20,750 nt of DNA from GCA-2861595 sp035525365 (GTDB lineage: Bacteria; Actinomycetota; Acidimicrobiia; Acidimicrobiales; GCA-2861595), in the NCBI GenBank assembly GCA_035525365.1, contig DATLEK010000065.1, positions 1-20,750 of the forward strand, written 5' to 3'. The notes below the pieces were generated by a model. The model was given only the letters and a program-made list of their open reading frames with translations. It made no database searches and was not told the DNA's origin. Position 1 is the stretch's first letter. Every line of letters starts with the position of its first letter. Both the position numbers and the translations under genes were made by a program. This document shows positions 7,255 through 18,467 of the stretch, piece by piece.

Positions 7255-9036
7255 ATGTCCGACCCGTCCCCCGATTCTCCCGCTGTCCCTGAGGTTCCTG
7301 CCGCCACCGAGGTTCCTGCCGAGACTCCGGAAGCGCCCCCTGCTGCTCCGGAAGCTCCTTCCGCTGAAACCGCCGCTCCGGAAGCTCCTTCCGGCGACGC
7401 ACCTCCCGCCCCCGCCCCGGCCCCGCTCCCGGAGGGCACGCCGGGCACCTTCGACGAGATGGGCACCTACACGCCCAAACAGATCGTGGCCGACGACCTT
7501 GGCGGCATGTCCTTCGAGGACGCCATAGCCGGGACCATCGTGGAGTTCGACGACGGCGACATCGTCAAGGGAACCGTGGTGAAGGTCGACCGGGACGAGG
7601 TCCTGCTCGACATCGGATTCAAGTCCGAGGGCGTGATCCCGGCACGTGAGCTGTCCATCCGTCACGATGTCGACCCCAGTGAGATCGTTTCGCTGGGTGA
7701 GGAGATCGAGGCCCTGGTTCTCCAGAAGGAGGACAAGGAGGGTCGCCTGGTCCTGTCCAAGAAGCGGGCCCAGTACGAGCGGGCATGGGGCACCATCGAG
7801 AAGATCAAGGAAGACGAGGGCATGGTCTCCGGCCCCGTCATCGAGGTCGTCAAGGGCGGCCTCATCCTCGATATCGGCCTCCGTGGCTTCCTCCCTGCTT
7901 CGCTCGTCGAGCTCCGCCGGGTGCGGGATCTGCTGCCCTATGTCGGGCGCACCCTCGAGGCCAAGATCATCGAGCTGGACAAGAACCGCAACAACGTCGT
8001 GCTCTCCCGTCGGGCCTGGTTGGAGGAGACCCAGAAGGAGCAGCGCGAGGAGTTCCTCGACAACCTCAAGCCGGGTGAGACCCGCAAGGGTGTGGTGTCG
8101 TCGGTGGTCAACTTCGGCGCCTTCGTCGACCTCGGCGGCATGGACGGCCTCGTGCACGTGTCCGAGCTTTCCTGGAAGCACGTCGACCATCCCGGCTCGG
8201 TTGTCGCTGTCGGCGATGAGATCCTCGTGCAGGTGCTCGATGTCGACCTCGACAAGGAGCGCATAAGCCTGTCTCTCAAGGCCACCCAGCAGGACCCGTG
8301 GCAGGAGTTCGCCAACGCCCACCGCGTGGGCGAGCTGGTCTACGGGCGGGTCACCAAGCTGGTCCCCTTCGGCGCCTTCGTACAGGTTGGAGAGGGGATC
8401 GAGGGCTTGGTCCACATCTCGGAGATGGCCGCCCACCACGTGGACCTGCCCGAGCAGGTCGTCACTCCCGGCGAGGAGCTGTGGGTCAAGATCATCGACA
8501 TCGACCTCCAGCGCCGGCGCATCAGCCTCTCCATCAAGCAGGCGGCCGAGGGCGGCGAGGTGGCGGCCGAGTACCGCGAGCACTTCGGCGAGCACGCCTA
8601 CGACGAGTCCGGCAACTACATCGGGCCCATCGTCTTCGAGCCCGAGACCGAAGCCCAGGCGGCGTGGGCCGACTACGCCGCCGAGCTGGGCGACCAGCCC
8701 GTGCCCGGCGGCGACGAGGCGGTCCCCGGCGAGCAGTTCGCCGCCGGGCCAGCCTCAGGAGCTGCAATCCCGGACGACCAGGCCGCACTTGCTCACCAGC
8801 CGGTTGCCGGAGAGTCGCTCGCCGGCCAGGCGACTCCGGCTGACCAGCCGGTTGCCGGAGAGTCACTGGCCGACCAGCCCAACGGTGGCCAGCATGTCGG
8901 CGGGGAGCTGGTCTCCGAGCCAGAGGCGGAGGCCCTGGCCGAGGCCGAGGCCACCAGCGAGGTGATGCCCCCGGCCGCAGTCGCCGCCGATGCCGGTGAC
9001 GGCGCCGACGTTGAGGCCATTCCCCCGGCCGACTGA
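7255..9036 (+). CDS. rpsA: 30S ribosomal protein S1
   Basis: This 593-residue S1 helps dock mRNA on the 30S subunit. Four S1 RNA-binding repeats are visible at about 100-172 (GDIVKGTVVKVDRDEVLLDIG), 189-257 (VIEVVKGGLILDIGLRGFLP), 274-344 (VNFGAFVDLGGMDGLVHVSEL) and 359-431 (KLVPFGAFVQVGEGIEGLVH). All four closely resemble mycobacterial RpsA, which also has four repeats. Two parts are unusual. An N-terminal extension of about 70 residues is made almost wholly of Pro, Ala, Glu, Ser and Thr with internal repeats. An acidic Ala/Gly/Pro-rich tail from about 432 contains a duplicated QPVAGESLA unit. If translation instead began at the ATG near 7459 (MGTYTPKQ), the N-terminal extension would vanish. 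The 7255 start is preferred for its purine-rich upstream sequence and continuous codon bias. Confidence 0.95.
   Translation: MSDPSPDSPAVPEVPAATEVPAETPEAPPAAPEAPSAETAAPEAPSGDAPPAPAPAPLPEGTPGTFDEMGTYTPKQIVADDLGGMSFEDAIAGTIVEFDDGDIVKGTVVKVDRDEVLLDIGFKSEGVIPARELSIRHDVDPSEIVSLGEEIEALVLQKEDKEGRLVLSKKRAQYERAWGTIEKIKEDEGMVSGPVIEVVKGGLILDIGLRGFLPASLVELRRVRDLLPYVGRTLEAKIIELDKNRNNVVLSRRAWLEETQKEQREEFLDNLKPGETRKGVVSSVVNFGAFVDLGGMDGLVHVSELSWKHVDHPGSVVAVGDEILVQVLDVDLDKERISLSLKATQQDPWQEFANAHRVGELVYGRVTKLVPFGAFVQVGEGIEGLVHISEMAAHHVDLPEQVVTPGEELWVKIIDIDLQRRRISLSIKQAAEGGEVAAEYREHFGEHAYDESGNYIGPIVFEPETEAQAAWADYAAELGDQPVPGGDEAVPGEQFAAGPASGAAIPDDQAALAHQPVAGESLAGQATPADQPVAGESLADQPNGGQHVGGELVSEPEAEALAEAEATSEVMPPAAVAADAGDGADVEAIPPAD
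7345..7393 (+). repeat. Direct repeats inside the rpsA N-terminal extension
   Basis: A 19-bp sequence beginning GCTCCGGAAGCTCC occurs at 7345-7363 and again at 7375-7393, 30 bp apart and so in frame. A shorter GAGGTTCCTGCC repeat occurs at 7291 and 7309. They encode PEAPSAETA/PEAPSGDA-like low-complexity sequence. Confidence 0.8.
8795..8864 (+). repeat. 48-bp period direct repeat in the rpsA tail
   Basis: A perfect 22-bp match occurs at 8795-8816 and 8843-8864, spaced 48 bp (16 codons), so the reading frame is kept. It encodes QPVAGES followed by LAGQ or LADQ. Confidence 0.85.
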
Positions 9037-9071
9037 GCGGCTCTGTCGGCAGCGATGACCGTCGTGCACTA

Positions 9072-9680
9072 GTGCTCGTTCTTGGGCTGACGGGGGGGAT
9101 CGGGTCCGGTAAGTCGACAGTCGCCGCCATGCTGGCGACGCGGGGCGCCGTGGTCGTCGACGCCGACGTCATCGCTCGAGAGGTGGTCGCCCCTGATGGG
9201 CCGGCGTACGAAGGGGTGGTCGAGCGCTTTGGCCCTGGGGTGGTCGACGCCCACGGGCGCATCGATCGCCCGGCACTGGCCAAGATCGTGTTCGGCAACC
9301 CCTCCGCGCTGGCCGACCTGAACCAGCTCACCCATCCGGTCATCGCCGAAGTGGTCGGGGAGCGGCTGGCCGCAGAGGCCGGCAGCGACCACGTCGTGGT
9401 CCTCGACGTACCCCTGCTGGTGGAGACCGACAGCGCCCGGTCCAGGTGCTCGGCGGTGATCGTGGTGGACTGCCCCGAGGACGTAGCTGTGCGCCGGCTG
9501 GTGGAGCAGCGGGCCATGGTGGAGGCCGACGTCCGCTCCCGTATAGCGGCACAAGCCACGAGGAACGAACGGATGGCCCTGGCCGACTTCGTCATCGACA
9601 ACTCCGGCACCACGGACGAGCTGACGGTCGAGGTTGACCGGTGCTGGGACTGGATCGAGGCCCTCGCCAAGACGTTCTAG
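9072..9680 (+). CDS. coaE: Dephospho-CoA kinase
   Basis: This 202-residue cytosolic kinase catalyses the last step of coenzyme A synthesis, phosphorylating the ribose 3'-OH of dephospho-CoA with ATP. The P-loop TGGIGSGKST is at about residues 7-16, with DADVIAREVV, LTHPVI and VLDVPLLVET after it, all typical of CoaE. The length is normal for the family; mycobacterial CoaE carries an extra C-terminal domain that is absent here. The GTG start at 9072 is the only one that keeps the conserved N-terminus. It has no visible ribosome-binding site, and a five-codon frame (ATG at 9055 to TAG at 9070-9072) ends exactly on it. The gene lies 35 bp after rpsA and is probably co-transcribed. Confidence 0.95.
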   Translation: MLVLGLTGGIGSGKSTVAAMLATRGAVVVDADVIAREVVAPDGPAYEGVVERFGPGVVDAHGRIDRPALAKIVFGNPSALADLNQLTHPVIAEVVGERLAAEAGSDHVVVLDVPLLVETDSARSRCSAVIVVDCPEDVAVRRLVEQRAMVEADVRSRIAAQATRNERMALADFVIDNSGTTDELTVEVDRCWDWIEALAKTF

Positions 9681-9717
9681 CAGTGAAAACTCGCACTCTG
9701 GTGCGAGTTTTCACTGC
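9680..9717. terminator. Perfect 17-bp stem-loop right after coaE
   Basis: The arms 9680-9696 (GCAGTGAAAACTCGCAC) and 9701-9717 (GTGCGAGTTTTCACTGC) are perfect reverse complements around the loop TCTG. The stem begins with the last base of the coaE stop codon. It lacks a T-tract, but its position between coaE and the uvrB promoter suggests a terminator or insulator. A dispersed palindromic repeat element is the alternative. Confidence 0.65.
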
Positions 9718-9733
9718 GAAAAGGCTGGAGTGT

Positions 9734-9751
9734 CACCGGTACGATTGACCG

Positions 9752-9754
<3 letters not shown>
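9734..9754 (+). promoter_or_regulatory. Leaderless uvrB promoter with overlapping inverted repeat
   Basis: TACGAT (9740-9745) is a -10 box 6 nt before the uvrB GTG at 9752, the spacing expected for a leaderless transcript. No ribosome-binding site lies in range (the nearest GGAG is 21 nt away). A perfect inverted repeat, CACCGGT (9734-9740) and ACCGGTG (9748-9754), flanks the -10 and includes the start codon, so it may be an operator. No actinobacterial LexA box is visible. Confidence 0.5.
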
Positions 9755-11766
<2,012 letters not shown>

Positions 11767-11773
<7 letters not shown>

Positions 11774-11787
11774 GGCGGCGTCAGCCC
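11767..11787. terminator. Shared hairpin spanning both stop codons of convergent genes
   Basis: GGGCTGA (11767-11773) and TCAGCCC (11781-11787) are perfect reverse complements around a 7-nt GGCGGCG spacer. Each arm contains the stop codon of one gene: uvrB on plus, the nucleotidyltransferase on minus. This could act as a bidirectional terminator. There is no T-tract on either side. Confidence 0.45.
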
Positions 11788-12335
11788 CCCGCCAGCAGCG
11801 CTCGCATCCGTGCCAGCCGCGGGTGCATGGCGGGACCCCTGAGCGCAAGGAGCTGACGCTCGACGTAGGCGATGTCGAGGTCCCCTGTGGTTGCGGCGAT
11901 GCTGCTGAGGTCCACCCAGTCCTTCGCACGTCCGAACGAGAGCTTGAACACCACGAGGTCCTCGGCCGACAGGAAGGGCAGCATCGCGGCGTCGGGCCCG
12001 AACGGCCGACGGACCACTCGCGACCTCACCTCGTCGTAGTGCTCGTCCAGGGAGAGGAAGACGTCGACGGCGAAGGGGGACCGACTGTGCCGGAAGCGCA
12101 GCCCGGCGGCGGGCATCCAGCTCGTGGACGTCGGCTCCGGCGTCAGTGAGGTCCTCGCGAGGCACTCCGTGACCGGGCCCACCTCGTCGACGGGTGCGAA
12201 CACGTTGACATCGGCGTCGGCCGTGCCGCGCGGCTCGGCCACGTAGGCCAGAGCCAGCGCGCCCCCGAACGCGTGTGGGAGGCGGTCCTCGTCGAGCGCG
12301 GCGTCGACGCAGATGACGAGCTCGACGAGGGTCAT
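11781..12335 (-). CDS. Nucleotidyltransferase-fold protein, possible toxin of an XRE-linked pair
   Basis: The 184-residue protein has the core of the polymerase-beta/AbiEii-like nucleotidyltransferase fold: GG at 24-25 (FGGALALAYV), R36 and T38, then D40-x-D42 (TADADVNVF), and a third acidic position D91 (FAVDVFLSL). It ends with a helical part containing LSAEDLVVFKLSFGRAKDWVDL, as in proteins of this type. Such enzymes transfer nucleotides to protein or RNA; several are toxins (AbiEii, MenT) and others are antitoxins (MNT). The ATG at 12335 overlaps the stop of the XRE gene by 4 bp (ATGA), so the two are translationally coupled. The frame is open upstream to 12500 but that part is a shadow of the XRE gene. 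The fold assignment is fairly sure; the toxin role is inference from context. Confidence 0.72.
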   Translation of the reverse strand: MTLVELVICVDAALDEDRLPHAFGGALALAYVAEPRGTADADVNVFAPVDEVGPVTECLARTSLTPEPTSTSWMPAAGLRFRHSRSPFAVDVFLSLDEHYDEVRSRVVRRPFGPDAAMLPFLSAEDLVVFKLSFGRAKDWVDLSSIAATTGDLDIAYVERQLLALRGPAMHPRLARMRALLAGG

Positions 12336-12700
12336 GGGGCCCGGACCGCGTCCGACGTGTCCAGCAGCGCCGCGAGGACGCGACCCCGTTCCTCCATCGA
12401 CGCACCTGGCCTGACGACCGGTGAGGAGTCCGGGGGGTCGCCAGGCACCGGAGGCGGGAGGTCCTCGTCGGGGAACCAGCCGGCCCTGGGCAGCGCGCAC
12501 CGCAGCGTGCGGTCGTGGCTGACAGCGGCGAGCTGGAACCCACAGGCGACGAGCAGGCGGTTCAGCGTGTCGGCCGACGGCAGACGCCTGTCGTGCTCGA
12601 TGGCCGAGATGTTCGACTGCGCCACGCCCGAGACCGCGGCCAGCTCCGCCTGGGACATGCCCCTGGCGTGCCTGGCGCTCCGCACGAAGGACCCGTACAT
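12332..12700 (-). CDS. XRE-family helix-turn-helix regulator, possible antitoxin
   Basis: The 122-residue DNA-binding protein has a helix-turn-helix of the Cro/C1 type at about 4-58 (FVRSARHARGMSQAELAAVSGVAQSNISAIEHDRRLP in outline, then TLNRLLVACGFQL). A Pro/Asp-rich linker (75-95) and a short C-terminal helix (102-118) follow. The ATG at 12700 is 6 nt after a good -10 box, consistent with a leaderless transcript, and the helix-turn-helix begins there. The frame stays open far upstream (to 13561) only as a shadow of the next gene. It is first in a two-gene operon with the nucleotidyltransferase and has a perfect palindrome in its promoter, which points to autoregulation. This arrangement is typical of toxin-antitoxin modules. 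The DNA-binding role is sure; the antitoxin role is inferred. Confidence 0.87.
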   Translation of the reverse strand: MYGSFVRSARHARGMSQAELAAVSGVAQSNISAIEHDRRLPSADTLNRLLVACGFQLAAVSHDRTLRCALPRAGWFPDEDLPPPVPGDPPDSSPVVRPGASMEERGRVLAALLDTSDAVRAP

Positions 12701-12706
12701 GCCGCC

Positions 12707-12736
12707 ATCATATCGAACACGATATGGGCTGGTGAA
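12707..12736 (-). promoter_or_regulatory. XRE operon promoter and palindromic operator
   Basis: On the minus strand, TTCACC (12736-12731), an 18-nt spacer and TATGAT (12712-12707) form a recognisable sigma-A-type promoter, with the XRE ATG 6 nt beyond. Within it CATATCG-TGTT-CGATATG (12726-12709) is a perfect 7-bp inverted repeat with a 4-nt spacer that covers part of the -10 box. A dimeric XRE protein bound there would block RNA polymerase. Confidence 0.65.
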
Positions 12737-12741
12737 GCCGA

Positions 12742-14537
12742 TCAGGTGGGAGAGTAGAGCACCCGCACCGAGCGTCCGTTGCAGGGGTCGGCCTCGGTGA
12801 TCTGGGCGTTGATGTTGCCGCTGGGCCACTCGCCCGGCAGGTAGCGCTTGCCCCGCTGGATGGCCCGCCAGCAGCCGGGCTGGCCGTCGTCGGGCGCCTG
12901 CCCGTTGGCGTCCCACCACTCGGCCTGGGTGTCCTTGACGCAGGTGTAGTCGCCGGCCTCGTAGTAGCAGGCGGGCGTCGACGGGTCGTTGGACCGGATG
13001 GCGGGGATGGCGTGGAAGCCGTTGTCCACCGATGTCGGGCCCAGCCGCGGGCCGGCGACCTGGATGCCGGTGAAGAGCTGGAAGAGGTTCCGGTAGTAGG
13101 TGCAGATGTAGGGCATGTCGATGTCGGGCCGGGTCGTGTTGACCTCGCGGAAGGCCTGGTAGCAGCGCTGCTGGCGCAGGCCGGGCTCGAGCGTCTCGGC
13201 CGAGACGGTCACCGCGTGGCGGTCGAAGGCCTGGCTGTGGGTCGAGAGGCGCACCGGCCAGTTCGTGTCGAAGGTGCCGTCGCCCAGCAGGATCCACTCC
13301 GGGAAGTAGGCCGACGCCGTGGCCGCCTTGCCGGCGTTGCCCTCGATGCCGCCCGTCCAGAGGATCGTCGTGACGCCCTTCTGCTTGAAGTCGGCCATGG
13401 CCTCGACGGCGTAGTCGGGGCGCGTGCCGTTGTCCTGGGCCAGGCAGCACACGGGGAAGGTGTGCTCGGCGACGATCTCGCCGCCGCAGTCCTCCACCTT
13501 CTTCTTGACCAGCTCGGCCAGGAAGATGAGGCCGGGCCACGAGTCGTCCTCGGTGTGCCACAGGCCGAGCTTGCGGGGCTTGCCGTTGACGTCGGGGCTC
13601 GACATCGAGGTCGGCTCCTTCACCACCTTGGTGCAGACGTAGGTCGAGAATGACTCGGCCTGGCGCTCGAGGTTGGGCTGGTAGCCCCAGACGAGCTTGG
13701 GGAACTTCTGGAAGAAGCTCGCCTGCTTGCCGTTGAACGAGCCGAAGTTGAGCACGCCCTTGTTGGCCATGGCCTCGACGTAGTCGATCTCGTTGGTGCC
13801 CACGTCGGTCAGCACGGCGAGGGCTTCACCCGCGCGAAGTTGTCGGCTGCGTTGGCCCGGTGCGCCTCGGGGCTCTTGTCGGAGCCGGTGAAATACAGGA
13901 AGAAGTGGACCACCCGGCCGTAGGTCTGGAAGCGCTCGTTGAAGTAGCGCTGCCAGCCCCGGAAGCCCTCGACGAGGATGTGCTCGTCGCCCTTCTCGGG
14001 GTTCGGGGGCTGGAAGAGGTCGAAGTACTGCTCCTCGGGCCGTGACTCCTGGCCCTTGGACCCACCGGTCTCGGCCACGAAGCCGTCGATGTAGACGAGC
14101 AGCCGGATCTCGTCCTGGGTGACGCCCTGGTAGGTCTTGCCGAAGTTGTCGCCGTCGAAGTAGGCGACGCAGGGCGGGGCCACCGGGTCCTCGGTCTGGC
14201 GGGGCGGGTTCCCGACGCAGCGCTTGGTGGTGGGGTTCTTCCCCTTGGAGAGGATGGGCGGGATGGTGCCGCCGGGGCCGTCGCCGCCGCCCGAGGCCTT
14301 CACGCCCGAGCTCGAGCCGAGCCCGAGGGCCGAGAGGTTGCCCTGCGGGGGAGGGGGGTTCTCGTCGTCGGGCGGGACGGGCGCGTACTCCAGCGTCTGG
14401 GTGGGGTTCGTCTGGGGGAGGTTGAGCGCCGACGGGAGGACGGCGAGGACGAGGAGCAGGGCGACGAACATGGCCAGGAGCGGTGGATAGCTCCGGGCCC
14501 AGTCCGTCCCGCCCCCAGCGCGGGTTTCGACAGCCAT
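12742..14537 (-). pseudogene. Large membrane-anchored ABC-type ligand-binding protein, frameshifted
   Basis: The N-terminal part is read from the ATG at 14537 to a stop at 13809, and the rest continues in another frame to 12742. Joining them near 13820 by restoring one base (one T on the coding strand) turns VKPSPC-stop into VKPFAVLTDVGTNEI and gives a continuous protein of about 598 residues. A hydrophobic anchor or signal segment lies at about 19-38 (SYPPLLAMFVALLLVLAVLP), then a Pro-rich linker. The rest resembles type I periplasmic binding proteins of the branched-chain amino acid (Leu/Ile/Val-binding) class in outline: TDVGTNEIDYVEAMANKGVLNFG, ADFKQKGVTTILWTGG. Many Cys residues (for example CVGNPP, FPVCC, YICTYY) suggest disulfides outside the cytoplasm. 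The ATG has GGGGGGA 2 nt upstream. The break may be a true mutation or a sequencing or assembly error; the downstream frame shows no other damage. Confidence 0.75.
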
Positions 14538-14546
14538 GGTCCCCCC

Positions 14547-14552
14547 AGGTTA
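14547..14552 (-). promoter_or_regulatory. Possible -10 box for the binding-protein gene
   Basis: TAACCT on the minus strand lies 9 nt before the ATG at 14537, in the 57-bp gap shared with the divergent uvrA promoter. The two -10 boxes are about 30 bp apart, so the promoters would overlap. Confidence 0.35.
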
Positions 14553-14564
14553 GGCGTGGATCGC

Positions 14565-14587
14565 GTGTCACGGCGGGCCGGTAACGT
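14565..14587 (+). promoter_or_regulatory. uvrA promoter resembling the RecA-NDp/PafBC damage promoter
   Basis: GTGTCACGG (14565-14573), exactly 8 nt, then TAACGT (14582-14587) follows the architecture TTGTCAGTG-N8-TANNNT described for SOS-independent DNA damage promoters of mycobacteria. The TGTCA core and the last G match; three of nine bases differ. The -10 box ends 7 nt before the ATG at 14595, which fits a leaderless transcript. Confidence 0.5.
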
Positions 14588-14594
14588 ACGAATG

Positions 14595-17446
<2,852 letters not shown>

Positions 17447-17450
<4 letters not shown>

Positions 17451-18463
17451 CCGCGGCGGGCGTCCCCGGCCCCGTGGCGTCGGTCTCGGTCGTCCTGCCC
17501 ACGCTCAACGAGCAGGGGTTCATCCGGGACTGCCTGGACAGCCTGCTGGCCCAGGACTATCCGCACATCGCCGAGATCCTCGTCGTCGACGGCGGCTCCA
17601 CCGACGCCACTGTCGAGATCGCGGAGCAGGCCGGCGGGACGGTGCGCGTCGTGCCCAACCCCCGCACGTCCGCGGCCGCGGCCATGAACATCGGCATCGC
17701 CGAGGCGCGGGGTGACGTGATCGTCAGGGCTGATGCCCATGCGCTGTACCTGCCCGACTACGTGCGGCGGTGCGTGGAGGTGCTCGGCGACACCGGTGCC
17801 GCCAACGTCGGCGGCCCGATGCGCGCTGTCGGGACGAGCTCGTTCGGTCGCGCGGTCGCCGCCGTCACCTCCAGCCCGTTCGGCGTGGGCCCGGGGCGCT
17901 TCCACTACTCGGACGTGCGCGAGGAGGTCGACACCGTCTACCTCGGGAGCTGGCGCCGTCAGACGCTGGTCGACATCGGTGGCTACGACGAGACCAGCCT
18001 GCAGTGGGGCGCAGAGGACCACGAGCTCAACCACCGGATCACGCAGGCGGGCGGCGTCATCGTCCTGGACCCCTCCATCCGGTCCTGGTACTTCCCGCGC
18101 GAGACCCCACGCGCGCTGGCGCGGCAGTACTTCAACTACGGCGTCGGCAAGGTCTCGACCTTCACCAAGCACGGGACCCTGCCGACGTGGCGGCCCCTGG
18201 CGCCGGCAGCGCTCGTCCTCGCGGCCGCCGTCGCGTTGGCGTCGCCGCGCCCACTGGGCCGCGTCGCGGTCCCGGCAGCGCACGCCGCGGCGGCGTCGGT
18301 CGTGGCCATGCAGCTGTCCCGCGACCAGGGCGTGGCGCCCCACCGGGCGCTGTCGGCGCTGGCCATCTGCCACTGGTCCTACGGCGCCGGCATCTGGGCC
18401 GGGCTCCTGCGCCGGTGGTCGGGGCGCGGGTTCGACCGCCTTCCCCGGGCGGGCCGGCGCTGA
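17447..18463 (+). CDS. Family 2 glycosyltransferase, ExoA-like
   Basis: The 338-residue enzyme is predicted to transfer a sugar from a nucleotide-sugar donor to a membrane-linked glycan. The GT-A fold covers about 12-230: VSVVLPTLNEQGFIRDCLDS, DGGSTD at 48-53, the DxD-like RADAHA at 94-99, and the catalytic-base region GAEDHELNHR with E190-D191. The QYFNYGVGKVSTFTKHG segment (227-243) is characteristic of succinoglycan ExoA-like enzymes. Hydrophobic stretches at about 250-285 and 302-322 probably anchor it in the membrane. The GTG start at 17447 overlaps the uvrA stop (GTGA), an unusual coupling of a cell-surface enzyme to DNA repair, though it may be only gene crowding. It ends 4 bp from a convergent gene. 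Donor and acceptor are unknown. Confidence 0.85.
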
Positions 18464-18467
18464 CCCC

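Noticed and set aside
6253..8595. 780-codon open frame on the minus strand across the 3' part of polA and most of rpsA
   Set aside because: It is antisense to two certain genes, rich in His/Leu/Asp/Gly as expected of the reverse of GC-rich codons, and has no recognisable domain.
9708..9716. TTTTCACTG as a damage-promoter element for uvrB
   Set aside because: It is similar to TTGTCAGTG, but no TANNNT lies 8 nt downstream and it is one arm of the coaE stem-loop.
12701..13561. N-terminal extension of the XRE frame to 409 codons
   Set aside because: It is a shadow of the ligand-binding gene in another frame; the XRE domain and its promoter place the start at 12700.
14547..14555. AGGTTAGGC, resembling one half of an IdeR iron box
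   Set aside because: Only nine bases match and the second half-site is absent; this is expected by chance near a TAACCT -10 box.
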